A stretch of DNA of 64,000 nt, taken from the NCBI RefSeq assembly GCF_012974865.1, contig NZ_CP043633.1:1674001-1738000 (forward strand). Direction: 5' to 3'. The notes under the pieces are model-generated. The model was not told the DNA's origin. It saw only the letters and a program-made list of their open reading frames with translations, and ran no database searches. Source of the stretch: Nonlabens sp. Ci31 (GTDB lineage Bacteria > Bacteroidota > Bacteroidia > Flavobacteriales > Flavobacteriaceae). A program made the position numbers and the translations under genes. This document shows positions 25,341 to 34,369 of the stretch, one piece after another (position 1 is the stretch's first letter; each line of letters starts with the position of its first letter).

Positions 25341-26836
25341 TGACCAAACTTAATTATAAGATCATTGTTTTTATTATGGGATTGCTTTTAGTCTTTAACG
25401 GTGGGTTTATGCTGATTTCAGCATTAGTCAGCGCTATTTATGAAGAAAGTGAAGCTTTGGATATTCTTGCAGCTGCAGGCGTGGCCGTTGCAGTAGGAGG
25501 ATTAGTTATGTTCCTGACACGTCATCATATAAAAGAACTGAATAAAAAGGAAGGTTATCTTATTGTAACTTTAGGCTGGTTGATCATGGCTTTTGCCGGC
25601 ACCATGCCCTACATGTTTACAGGGGCGATCACTAGTTATACCGATGCTTTTTTTGAAACTATGAGTGGTTTTACCACTACTGGGGCAAGTATCATCAACG
25701 ATATCGAGATCATGCCTAGAGGAATTCTGTTCTGGCGTAGTCTTACGCACTGGATAGGTGGTATGGGTATTATTGTTCTCGCTGTCGCCATATTGCCATT
25801 ATTAGGAATTGGTGGTATGCAACTCTTTGCTGCAGAAGCTCCTGGGCCTAGTGCTGATAAATTGCATCCCCGCATCACAGACACTGCAAAAAGACTCTGG
25901 TTGATCTATGTAGGTTTTACTGCGGTAGAAACCTTGCTGCTTAGGATTGCTGGAATGGGATGGTTTGATGCGGTGAATCACGCGTTAAGTACACTCTCTA
26001 CAGGAGGTTTTTCAACAAAAAATGCCAGTGTAGCTTTTTGGAATGACAATCCTGCTATACAATGGATCATCATCTTATTTATGTTTATTGCTGGAACCAA
26101 CTTTGTTTTAAGCTATTTTGCTATTAAGGGAAGGTTTAGTAGAATCTTAAATGATACCGAGTTCAAATGGTACGCCGTTTTTATAGTGGGTTTCTCTGTT
26201 TTAGCAGGGGTTTTGATTTATTTTCAAGCAGACCCATTGACCTCCTCAATTGCTCACCCTATGGTTTTAGGTGAAGCAGAAAGCGCTTTCAGACACGGTA
26301 CTTTTCAGGTGCTAGCGGTCATTACAACAACTGGATTTGTCTCTGCAGATTATACCATGTGGACGCCATTTTTAACCATCATGTTTTTTGGCTTGTTCTT
26401 TTTAGGAGGTAGTGCGGGTTCTACTGCCGGTGGAATTAAAGTGGTGCGTCACATTGTTTTAATACGTAATGGTATTATGGAATTTAAAAGAACACTGCAT
26501 CCAAATGCTATTTTACCGATACGGTATAATGGTAGAGCCTTACAAAGTGGTATTGTTTTCAACGTGCTCGGGTTCTTTATTCTCTACATGCTTTCTTTTA
26601 TCGTAGGAGCAACTGTACTAGCAGCGCTAGGCTTAGATTTTGAAACAGCCATAGGTGGGGCTTTAAGTAGTCTAGGGAATGTGGGGCCAGCTTTTGGTGA
26701 TCTATCTCCTGTAGATAATTTTTCTGGATTACCGCAATTAGGAAAATGGTGGTGTTGTTTTTTAATGTTGATAGGAAGGCTGGAATTATTCACGGTTTTG
26801 ATATTGTTGACACCGTTCTTCTGGAGGAATAGGTAG
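25340..26836 (+). CDS. trkH: Trk potassium transporter TrkH
   Basis: The 498-residue inner-membrane K+ channel subunit has four pore loops, each with a filter-like glycine: FTTTGAS, LSTGGFST, TTTGFVS and SLGNVGPAFG. It forms the pore regulated by TrkA. The start at 25340 overlaps the trkA stop. It is the last core gene before the accessory island: the first RHS tip begins 47 bp after its stop, with no clear terminator between, so read-through could express that cassette. Confidence 0.95.
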   Translation: MTKLNYKIIVFIMGLLLVFNGGFMLISALVSAIYEESEALDILAAAGVAVAVGGLVMFLTRHHIKELNKKEGYLIVTLGWLIMAFAGTMPYMFTGAITSYTDAFFETMSGFTTTGASIINDIEIMPRGILFWRSLTHWIGGMGIIVLAVAILPLLGIGGMQLFAAEAPGPSADKLHPRITDTAKRLWLIYVGFTAVETLLLRIAGMGWFDAVNHALSTLSTGGFSTKNASVAFWNDNPAIQWIIILFMFIAGTNFVLSYFAIKGRFSRILNDTEFKWYAVFIVGFSVLAGVLIYFQADPLTSSIAHPMVLGEAESAFRHGTFQVLAVITTTGFVSADYTMWTPFLTIMFFGLFFLGGSAGSTAGGIKVVRHIVLIRNGIMEFKRTLHPNAILPIRYNGRALQSGIVFNVLGFFILYMLSFIVGATVLAALGLDFETAIGGALSSLGNVGPAFGDLSPVDNFSGLPQLGKWWCCFLMLIGRLELFTVLILLTPFFWRNR

Positions 26837-26883
26837 GCTATATAAAGGGTATTTAGTTTTTTAATGACTACTATCCGTATGGG

Positions 26884-27968
26884 ATGCTACTAAATAACCG
26901 CCACGGTAGTGTAGACAGCGATTCTTATAGATATGGGTTTCAAGGACAGGAAAGAGACGATGAAGTGAAGGGTGAAGGGAATAGTTATAATTATAGATAT
27001 AGGATGCATGATGCTCGATTAGGGCGTTTCTTTGCGGTGGATCCTTTGTCTGTTAAATACTCTTATAATAGTCCTTACGCTTTTAGTGAGAATAGTGTTA
27101 TAGACGCTGTTGAATTAGAGGGGTTGGAACTTAAAATTGTTACTTACGAAGTTGGACTTCATCAAAATGGAGATTCTTACATTAAAAAAGTTATAAGTGT
27201 TAAGATATGGCCTGATTATCCTTTGGAAGGTAAATATGGTGGTAAGGATATGCCATTGGCAATGACAGTACACAGGATCGTAGCTAATGGTCAAACACAA
27301 CAAGAATATAATACAATGGAACCTGCAGATTATGGGGATTATGATCCAAGGCTCAGGGGTTTGAAAGCTAGTGCAGGCTATAATTATACCGATTATTTCA
27401 CTGAATCTATTAGAAAACAAGATGATTCAGAATTCGCTAGTAACTACAGATCTAGAGGTCATTGGGCGCCAGGGATGGATGAGCTATTTATAGAACAGGC
27501 CATTTGGAACAGAAACAATCAAGCACCAGATGCAGTGTATACTCAACAGGAAATTGCGGATGTTTCTAACTTGGCAAATGTAGGTGTGCCAACATTAGGT
27601 AGATTAGGTGCTTTAAAAGGAGGTTTAGCTACTAGAACAAATGGTAACCTTCAGCTTACAGGTACAAGTACTAAAGGCTTAAGAAATTATACAGCAAAAC
27701 TTAATGGTATGTCTGGAAGGGATCTTTTTAAATCTGTTATTGATGATTTGAAAAAAGCAAAAGATCTTACTGTAGAGGTGGTACATGGCACATCTACATC
27801 AGCAACTCAAAGTTATTTGATAAAAAATAATAAAACGGGGACGCTTTTAAACTAACTTATTATGATAAAGCCAAATCTACAGGTGGAAATACCATTAAAA
27901 GATCTGTTCAAAAAAATAATGGTAAATGGAAAGATGATGAATCATATAGAATATCACAAAATGAATAA
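26884..27968 (+). pseudogene. Orphan RHS tip 1 with frameshifted C-terminal toxin domain
   Basis: The frame enters in the RHS-associated core (DYYPYG, then MLLNNRHGSVDSDSYRYGFQGQ, DDEVKGEGNSYNYRYRMHDARLGRFFAVDPL). It lacks all upstream YD repeats, and a TAG lies just before the motif. A unique C-terminal domain follows. At a GGGG run (27837-27840) the frame stops with TAA, but one more G would continue it as GDAFKLTYYDKAK and on to a TAA at 27966-27968, six bases before the next gene. The toxin end is therefore frameshifted by one base. The toxin activity is unrecognised. Confidence 0.75.
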
Positions 27969-27973
27969 TAATT

Positions 27974-28507
27974 ATGAATAGATCTATTTTTCCAGAATAT
28001 ATTTTTAAGGATAAAAAATATAATAATAATAAATTTATAAGGAGCGCAGATATATTATGTGTTGATAGCGATGATTTTGATTTTTTAGAAAGAATTGTAA
28101 AGCTATGTTATGCAACAAATTGCGATAAAATTATATTTCGTTCGGGAAGAGATTTGGAGTTAACCGTGGAGATACAACTCAAAGAGACATCAGATATTAC
28201 TTTGAAAAAAATCATTAATACTTATGAGACAACTTTTTTTGATGGTCTTCATTTCAACTCTTTTGAAGGGCTATCAGTTCAGGCAAGCAATAGTAACTGG
28301 TTTATATATGGTGAACAGTGTCTAGAGTTAGGTATGATATTTTGGAATTTGGAAATAGATAAGCTTATAAAAAATAGTTTTACTGATTATTTTTTGAATA
28401 AAGATGAAGTTATACAAGAGCTAAGTTTTGCATTAGTCGATAAAACTAAAAATGAATTGAATGATTTAATTAAGGTTTTTGAATCTAATTATTTAAATCT
28501 ATGGTAA
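27974..28507 (+). CDS. Candidate immunity protein of RHS cassette 1
   Basis: The 177-residue soluble acidic protein has no signal peptide and no recognised domain. It begins 5 bp after the restored toxin stop and is followed 3 bp later by the conserved cassette-end repeat. That is the place of an immunity gene in polymorphic toxin loci. The reading frame is intact although the toxin is broken, consistent with selection on immunity. The function is inferred from position only. Confidence 0.6.
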   Translation: MNRSIFPEYIFKDKKYNNNKFIRSADILCVDSDDFDFLERIVKLCYATNCDKIIFRSGRDLELTVEIQLKETSDITLKKIINTYETTFFDGLHFNSFEGLSVQASNSNWFIYGEQCLELGMIFWNLEIDKLIKNSFTDYFLNKDEVIQELSFALVDKTKNELNDLIKVFESNYLNLW

Positions 28508-28510
28508 CGG

Positions 28511-28620
28511 CTCCTGCTGGCGGGAGAATCCACGGCGGCTAGTGCTAATTTTTAACTAGTACCGAGAGTGAGTAAAAAGAGTAAAGAAAAGGAAAGCTAG
28601 AGATGGTTTTCCTTTTTTTA
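28511..28620 (+). repeat. Cassette-end hairpin and terminator, copy 1
   Basis: The segment contains CTGGCGGGAGAATCCACG, then a hairpin formed by GTGCTAATT and its near complement AACTAGTAC, then CCGAG. It ends with a terminator-like AAAAGGAAA/TTTTCCTTTT hairpin. The same order recurs after each immunity gene in the island. Confidence 0.7.
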
Positions 28621-28668
28621 TGCGATAGATTTAAGTCTTACATTTTTGATCAGTGCGTCAAGCGTATG

Positions 28669-29306
28669 TTGCAAATCGTCAAAACCGCGACAAAAGTGTT
28701 CCAAAGTTGGGACAAGTGCCGTGTATAATGGGATTCTAATAGATATGCATTTTAAAGAGGTGGTTTTAGGACCTTTTTAAAGCTTCTTGCTGTTGGTGTG
28801 AGCTAGGTACAGGCATTCTGAGTGTTGTTTTATGGAAAGAGTTATTAAAAAAGGGAAGTCGTTACTGGCTTTCCTTTTTTTATTGTGTGCTTTTAAGATG
28901 CGTAAGCTTTCTTTGCTTTATACTCTCTAATAGTTACATCAAGAAATTTAATAATCAGAATCTTGTCCTCTCCGATTATATCCCTTGCTGGGCTGACTAT
29001 CCACAACAGTTAGTGCTTTGGAAAGTACTACTGCCACGACCATTTTGAGTATGGATTTTTACAAATCCATAACAATAACAAATTAAAAAGGCTTGCTTGG
29101 TCATAGTGGCTGTAGTGCTGTGCGGCTGGCAAAGCACTTCGACAAGCTCAGCACAGGCTATGGTAGGAATCAAAGAAAAGACTATATTTAAGTTACCGTA
29201 AAAGGCAGTCGTTCTTTAAAATAAAAAAAAGCAGGTTTTAAGCCAAGGTATGCGCAAAAAAAAGTGATTTTTTCTGAAAAAATGCGCTGATTACTATCCG
29301 TATGGT
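28669..29306 (+). repeat. Island direct repeat leading into RHS tip 2
   Basis: This stretch of about 640 bp fills most of the 800-bp gap between immunity gene 1 and RHS tip 2 and is nearly identical to 31012-31646. It contains CAAAACCGCGACAAAAG, a short AAAGGAAAG-type hairpin, a dispersed ACTTCGACAAGCTCAGCAC element (29136) and a palindrome GCGCA...TGCGC (29252-29287). That palindrome lies directly before the RHS codons. No coding gene is convincing here. Confidence 0.85.
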
Positions 29307-30281
29307 ATGTTACTTAATAATAGACATGGAAGTGTGGATTCTGACGCATACCGATATGGTTTTAACGGTATGGAAAGGGATGATGAAGTAAAAGGTGAAG
29401 GGAATAGTTATACTACTTTCTTTAGAAAATTTGACTCTAGGCTGGGAAGAACTTTTAGTTTAGACCCTGTAATGAGATCTGAAATGAGTATGTATGGAAT
29501 GATGTCAAATAATCCAATTGTAAAAATTGATCCTTTAGGTGATGATGATTACTTCTCAATAAGAGGTGCTTACTTAGGGTCAGACGATAAAAAATCTAAA
29601 TTGATAAAAATTGTTTGTGAAGGTGAAGAAATATCATTTTATAATTCTATAATACTCGGTGTAGAGAGTATCAGTAATAATAGTAATTTATTAACAGATT
29701 ATAATTTTAATACTTTTGAAAATCAAAACATGTTACTGACTATAGCAAATTATTATTCCGGAAAATTAAACGTTCATGAAGTAAATAGCGTAAAGGAAAA
29801 CATCAAGCTAAATGGAAAACGAAAATCTATTATGACTACGAGAAACAAAAAGGAAATTTTTATTAGCTTGGATAATAAAGGTAATATATCTCCTGCTATT
29901 GGTCATATAGGTAATATGAAAAGTACTATCGTTCATGAGGATGGTCATATAAGAGATAAGGATGAGAGAACGGATCTAGATCATACTGAGAGATATTTAG
30001 AACAAATTGATCATGAAACATTTGACGAAATTTCGCAAGATTATAAAGAAACATTATTTAGCCATTCTACAGACTATCTAAATAAGTATCTTAGGAATAA
30101 TGAACTGAACAGTTTTGACAATCAATCTTTTAGCAGTAGGATTGATAATGTAAAAAATAGAGTTAATGATTTTAATCTCCGATCAGTTTTCACAGGGTTT
30201 CAATTAAACTTTGATGAAGAAAACTTAAGAGTATCTTATGAACAAATATACGTGGCTCCACCTATTGACATTGGTAAATAA
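29307..30281 (+). CDS. Orphan RHS tip 2 with putative metallopeptidase effector domain
   Basis: The first 80 residues are RHS-associated core (MLLNNRHGSVDSDAYRYGF, DDEVKGEGNSY, DSRLGRTFSLDP). They are followed by about 245 unique residues with a zinc-protease-like HEDGH at 210-214 and a downstream ERYLEQIDHETF that could give further ligands. No N-terminal RHS repeats, signal or usual start exist. The ATG of PYGMLL is the only plausible initiation site, and the frame is open back to a TGA 36 bases upstream. It may be a silent donor for recombination into a full RHS gene elsewhere. Confidence 0.7.
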   Translation: MLLNNRHGSVDSDAYRYGFNGMERDDEVKGEGNSYTTFFRKFDSRLGRTFSLDPVMRSEMSMYGMMSNNPIVKIDPLGDDDYFSIRGAYLGSDDKKSKLIKIVCEGEEISFYNSIILGVESISNNSNLLTDYNFNTFENQNMLLTIANYYSGKLNVHEVNSVKENIKLNGKRKSIMTTRNKKEIFISLDNKGNISPAIGHIGNMKSTIVHEDGHIRDKDERTDLDHTERYLEQIDHETFDEISQDYKETLFSHSTDYLNKYLRNNELNSFDNQSFSSRIDNVKNRVNDFNLRSVFTGFQLNFDEENLRVSYEQIYVAPPIDIGK

Positions 30282-30289
30282 ACAATTTT

Positions 30290-30721
30290 ATGTATAGATT
30301 TTTAACTATTTATCTTTACTTTCTTTTAATTACACTAACTAGTTGTGAAAACAAGAAAGTATCATTTGAAAATGACCTAACGAATCAAAAAATTAAAATT
30401 TGGAAAGAATATGAAAAAAATAATTTAAGTTATGTTTTTAATGGGATAGTCGCCTTCGATTATAATAACAAAGAATGGCATGAATGCAAAAGAAATTATC
30501 TTAATCCTGAAGTGTTAAGCACATATCAATTTGATGATGTTGAATGGACAAATAATACCTATATAATTAAAGAGATAGATAATAAATTGACCTTAAAATA
30601 TAAAAGTTATAGTTTAGAGGTGTCTAAAATTCAAAATGATACTATTTATTTCAAAAAAAGTGGAAAAGAGTATTTGTTTGTACGCTTTAAAGATGATATA
30701 ACACATAATAATTGTTGGTAG
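30290..30721 (+). CDS. Candidate immunity lipoprotein of RHS cassette 2
   Basis: The 143-residue protein has a lipoprotein signal (FLLITLTSC, Cys19), so it should be anchored in the envelope. The rest is beta-rich in appearance with no known domain. It starts 8 bp after the toxin stop and is followed by the cassette-end repeat. A periplasm-facing immunity protein would fit a toxin acting in the periplasm. This is inferred from position. Confidence 0.6.
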   Translation: MYRFLTIYLYFLLITLTSCENKKVSFENDLTNQKIKIWKEYEKNNLSYVFNGIVAFDYNNKEWHECKRNYLNPEVLSTYQFDDVEWTNNTYIIKEIDNKLTLKYKSYSLEVSKIQNDTIYFKKSGKEYLFVRFKDDITHNNCW

Positions 30722-30777
30722 AAAAAATGGTAGTGCAAGTATCAAGTGTAGTACAACCGGTGTAAATCGCAGGAACC

Positions 30778-30870
30778 TCTTGCTGGCGTGAGAATCCACG
30801 CCGGCTAGTGCTAGTTTGTAACTAGTACCGAGTATGAGTAAAAGAGTAATGAAAAGGAAAGCTAGCGCTG
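30778..30870 (+). repeat. Cassette-end hairpin, copy 2
   Basis: CTGGCGTGAGAATCCACG is followed by GTGCTAGTT pairing with AACTAGTAC and by CCGAG. The AAAAGGAAAGC arm of the terminator is present, but the closing TTTTCC arm has been replaced by other sequence. Confidence 0.7.
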
Positions 30871-30955
30871 CTACCTGCGAGGGTGTTTTGAAATAGGCTG
30901 TCCCATAAATGGGATGTAGCTCAAATAGAGGTCGTTATAATCGCAACTATTTTAG

Positions 30956-31646
30956 GTTACAAATCATCAAAACCGCTACAAAAGCGTTCCAAGGTTGGGA
31001 CAAGCACCGGTTGCAAATCGTCAAAACCGCTACAAAAGCGTTCCAAAGTTGGGACAAGTGCCGTGTATAATGGGATTCTAATAGATATGCATTTTAAAGA
31101 GTAGGTCTTAGAATCTTTTAAAGTTGCTTGCTGTTTGTGTGAGCTTGGTACAGGGATTCTGAGTATTGTTTTATGGAATGAGTTATTTAAAAAGGAAAGT
31201 CGTTACGGGCTTTCCTTTTTTTATGGTGTGCTTTTAAGATGCGTAAGCTTTCTTTGCTTTATACTCTCTAATAGTTACATCATGAAATTTAATAATCAGA
31301 CCCTTGTCTTCTCCGATTATATCCCCTGCTGGGCTGACTATCCACAACAGCTAGTGCTTTGGGAAGTACTACTGCCACGACCATTTTGAGTAAGGGTTTT
31401 TACAAACCCAAAACAATAACAAATTAAAAAGGCTTGCTTGGTCATAGTGGCTGTAGTGCTGTGCAGCTGGCAAAGCACTTCGACAAGCTCAGCACAGGCT
31501 ATGGTAGGAATCAAGGAAAAGACTATATTTAAGTTACCGTAAAAGGCAGTCGTTCTTTAAAATAAAAAAAGCAGGTTTTAAGCCAAGGTATGCGCAAAAA
31601 AAAGTGATTTTTTCTGAAAAAATGCGCTGATTACTATCCGTATGGT
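30956..31646 (+). repeat. Island direct repeat leading into RHS tip 3
   Basis: This is a near-identical copy of 28669-29306, preceded by an extra partial copy of its first 50 bases (30956-31010). It carries the same dispersed element at 31477 and the same palindrome (31592-31627) before the RHS codons. Together with 28669-29306 it flanks the whole of cassette 2, so recombination between them could delete or amplify that cassette. The gap 30722-31646 has no gene that I can support. Confidence 0.85.
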
Positions 31647-32689
31647 ATGTTACTTAATAATAGACATGGAGCTGTGGATTCTGATAGCTATCGCTACGGT
31701 TTCCAAGGACAGGAAGGTGATGATGAAGTGAAAGGTGGTGGCGCACAATATGATTATGGGTTTAGAATTTATGATCCAAGATTGGCAAGATTCTTGAACC
31801 TAGATCCTTTCTATACTCCTTATCAATTTGCGGGAAACAAACCTATATATGCTATTGACTTAGATGGATTGGAAGAACAAATTGTTGTAAAACATGTCGT
31901 TACCAAAAGTGATAGGACTCAAATACAAGAAGGTGTTGATGGACAAACTTTTAACCTCTATCTCCTAAATGAGTCTAACCCTAATAAGAGGTTTCAAAAA
32001 AATATAACCACAGGTTGGGAAACTGTTAGAGATAGTTATAAAGGAAGTGGTACAGTTTATAGTTCTAATGAATATACAATACCACCAATGCCATCAATTA
32101 ATAAAAATGGAACCATTTTTATGCAAGCATATATAACTAGGAGTCTAGATAGTATCCATCAACCTACTCCACCACCACCACCATCACCAATTCAAAATCC
32201 TGAGCCACCAGAAAATATCCAAAAGAAAAAGCCAGCTGTCAGAGTAGAGGAGGGAGAAAAAGCGAATACAGTTATACCAAATGAAAATCCCATACCACAA
32301 GAAAGAAGAAGCCCCACTGTAAATAACACGTTAGTAGATATACCTTTTTTGCCTACGGAAGCAAAATATGAAAATTACAATTCAGCAAGATCAACATTAA
32401 ACCCAATTCTGGATAAAATTAAATCTGATCCTATGAGCAAAATTGTGATTACTGTCAAGGTTGAAATTCCTAGGGTTATCATGTAGTTAGACCTGGTACT
32501 AGAAGTTTCTTTGGAATAGGAGAAGATAGAGAAACATATAGAGCTTCAGATTTAGCAGCAGACAGGGTGGAAAGAGTCAAGAAACATTTGAGGGCTTATA
32601 ATATTCCAGAAAGTCAGTTCGAAGTAAAATCTACTATTGATCCAGATACACCACCTCAGATGTCTGTTAAAACAACAACTTATGATTAA
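31647..32689 (+). pseudogene. Orphan RHS tip 3 with proline-rich linker and frameshifted OmpA-like domain
   Basis: The RHS core (MLLNNRHGAVDSDSYRYGF, then IYDPRLARFLNLDPF) leads to a novel region and a proline-rich linker (PTPPPPPSPIQNPEPPEN). An OmpA-like region follows: NPILDKIKSDPMSKIVITVKVE. At GGG (32473-32475) the frame hits TAG. One extra G would give GYHVVRPGT and then ASDLAADRVERVKKHLRAYNI, typical of the OmpA C-terminal helix, ending at TAA 32687-32689 just before the next gene. An OmpA-like domain as an RHS tip is unusual. The assignment is by pattern only. Confidence 0.65.
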
Positions 32690-32690
32690 T

Positions 32691-33359
32691 ATGAAATTTA
32701 TAATTTTAATTTTTGGACTGTTATGCTTTGAAAATCTTAATGCACAGAAAGTCTCTACTTTTCAAGGGCAATCAGTTAATGGTCTTTTATACTTTGATAC
32801 GCTAACTGAAGACTTATATATAGTGGATAGAATATATTCAGACATTAAGTATAATTCTACTTATGATTATGCGAATCATAGTTTTGAAGAGAATGAAGAA
32901 TTCAATATAACATTAGATTATGAAAAAGGAAAATTTGAGTATTTTATTGTAGTATGTTTTTCAAAAGAGAACACAAAATTATTTTCTCATTATGAATGGA
33001 CGAAAGTATTTATAAAACTGCCTGAAATCCCAAAAAATATTCAGAAAATAGAGTTTAAACCATTTGTAGAAAAAAAATTACAAGCGGAATGTACACTTAC
33101 TAATGAAAAAGGAAGGCTTGTGGAAAAAATAGAATTTACTGAAGATTGTAATATTTTATTAGAATACCTAAATAATTCCTATAATCTTCATATGAAGACA
33201 GATGAGTGTAAAGATTGGTATGAGCCTCTTTATTTTGGAGATGACATTAGGGTATCGCATTTAAGGGGTGACTTGTATTTTATTTACATTCCTTTTCCAG
33301 GAACTATAGTAGCTATCTATCAACAAAAAGACACAATGTCACCTTTTAATAGAAATTAG
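32691..33359 (+). CDS. Candidate immunity protein of RHS cassette 3
   Basis: The 222-residue protein has a signal peptide (MKFIILIFGLLCFENLNAQ) and is therefore periplasmic or on the surface. No known domain was recognised. The start at 32691 is preferred because the signal begins there; an ATG at 32682 overlaps the toxin stop. It lies one base after the restored toxin end and before the cassette-end repeat, which supports an immunity role. Confidence 0.6.
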   Translation: MKFIILIFGLLCFENLNAQKVSTFQGQSVNGLLYFDTLTEDLYIVDRIYSDIKYNSTYDYANHSFEENEEFNITLDYEKGKFEYFIVVCFSKENTKLFSHYEWTKVFIKLPEIPKNIQKIEFKPFVEKKLQAECTLTNEKGRLVEKIEFTEDCNILLEYLNNSYNLHMKTDECKDWYEPLYFGDDIRVSHLRGDLYFIYIPFPGTIVAIYQQKDTMSPFNRN

Positions 33360-33397
33360 GGCTTCTATATTAAAATGACGCTTTTAATACCACCCAG

Positions 33398-33510
33398 CTG
33401 GCGCTCCTTCTGGCGCTAGTATCCACGACGGCTAGTGCTAGTTTTTAACTAGTACCGAGTATGAGTAAAAAAGTAATGAAAAGGAAACCTATAAATGGTT
33501 TTCCTTGCAT
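33398..33510 (+). repeat. Cassette-end hairpin and terminator, copy 3
   Basis: CTGGCGCTAGTATCCACGAC precedes GTGCTAGTT/AACTAGTAC and CCGAG. The AAAAGGAAA and TTTTCCTTG arms follow. It closes cassette 3 directly before the first recombinase fragment. Confidence 0.7.
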
Positions 33511-33515
33511 ATTTT

Positions 33516-33786
33516 AAAGCGAAGCTACATTTTTATTAAAGAAGTCTTTGAACTTCTTTTTAGTAAGAGAAGAATCAATCATTTAAAAAATCATCGAGCG
33601 TTTTTCTTCAGCAATATGCAGCAAATCAGAAACTCAGTAATCGTAAACTGGCTTTCTTCAAACAATCTAAGAAAAACCCAATACATGGCAGGACACAAAT
33701 ACATCAGTTCTACAGAAAAATATCAGCAGGATGATCTAGAAAGTTTGCATGAAACGGTTCATAGGTTTCATCCTCTTAGTCAATAA
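33516..33786 (+). pseudogene. Tyrosine recombinase C-terminal fragment 1
   Basis: The fragment encodes MQQIRNSVIVNWL (with the C-terminal catalytic Arg), RKTQYMAGHKYISSTEKY (with the GH motif and the candidate nucleophile Tyr) and DDLESLHETVHRFHPLSQ. This is the final third of a Bacteroidetes tyrosine-type recombinase. The N-terminal DNA-binding part and the first catalytic Arg are missing. It begins at the same sequence (TTTAAAGCGAAGCTACAT) as the copies at 34858 and 36340. It is therefore part of the repeat and not a working integrase. Confidence 0.8.
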
Positions 33787-33790
33787 GAAT

Positions 33791-34081
33791 CTATCGGTAT
33801 TTTGCAGGATCTTGATGTGTGTTAAAAACACTTCTGATTTCAACGGTTTGATTTACTTCATCTAGCGTATAAAAAATGATGAAAGGAAAATTTTTAAGAG
33901 GTAAACCTCTCACGTTTTTATAGCGTACTTTAAAGAAAGGATTTTGTTCTAAAGCTTTGGATGAGGCTTCTATCTCGATATCAAAATCTTTGAGAACTTT
34001 TAAAGAAACATCTGAATAATGCTGATAAGCATCTGCTACGTCTACATCCGCAAGTGGAGAGATCGTAATTTTAAATTCCAT
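33791..34081 (-). CDS. RelE/ParE-family toxin (pair 1)
   Basis: The 96-residue toxin has the family layout: EFKITISPLADVDVADAYQHY at the start, FFKVRYKNVRGLPLKNFPFIIFYTLDE in the middle and a terminal VFNTHQDP. RelE/ParE proteins cleave ribosome-bound mRNA or block gyrase; the target here is not determined. It overlaps its antitoxin by 11 bp. Unlike pairs 2 and 3 it is on the minus strand. Confidence 0.85.
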   Translation of the reverse strand: MEFKITISPLADVDVADAYQHYSDVSLKVLKDFDIEIEASSKALEQNPFFKVRYKNVRGLPLKNFPFIIFYTLDEVNQTVEIRSVFNTHQDPAKYR

Positions 34082-34307
34082 GTTGATGCCTCAACTTTTT
34101 TAAGGAACTTCTTGCATCTATAAAATCAGCAGCATTTTCTTCTAGACGATTATCAAGAAGTTGTTGAACATCATTATTGCTATCAATAAAGGAATCAATG
34201 GAATCTTGCTTGCTGTTTTTAATTGATTGTAGCGTGCTGATTACGGCTTCATCTTTTAGATTAACGAGCCAGTTAATAAGCTCAAGTTTTGCTGTTTGAA
34301 CATCCAT
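34071..34307 (-). CDS. Antitoxin of RelE/ParE pair 1
   Basis: The 78-residue acidic protein (MDVQTAKLELINWLVNLKDE to SSLKKLRHQHGI) precedes and overlaps the toxin. It belongs to the small antitoxins often annotated as addiction-module components in Bacteroidetes. A perfect -7 box TATATTTG lies 5 bp before the ATG (34312-34319, minus), so the message may be leaderless. Confidence 0.75.
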   Translation of the reverse strand: MDVQTAKLELINWLVNLKDEAVISTLQSIKNSKQDSIDSFIDSNNDVQQLLDNRLEENAADFIDARSSLKKLRHQHGI

Positions 34308-34311
34308 AAAA

Positions 34312-34319
34312 CAAATATA
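34312..34319 (-). promoter_or_regulatory. -7 element of toxin-antitoxin pair 1
   Basis: TATATTTG matches TAnnTTTG and ends 5 bp from the antitoxin ATG, suggesting a leaderless transcript. No clear -33 TTTG was found at normal spacing. Confidence 0.45.
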
Positions 34320-34369
34320 GTAAAAAAGCCAACGCGCGCTGGCCGCACATGCATTTTTGTCTGGCTGCC

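Noticed and set aside
31135..31389. 84-codon ORF in the island repeat
   Set aside because: It lies in repeat DNA shared with 28669-29306, where the matching frame differs at its start. The sequence looks like non-coding repeat that happens to stay open.
28511..33510. Integron attC sites
   Set aside because: The cassette-end hairpins lack the attC core sites and no integron integrase is present. They are kept only as an analogy.
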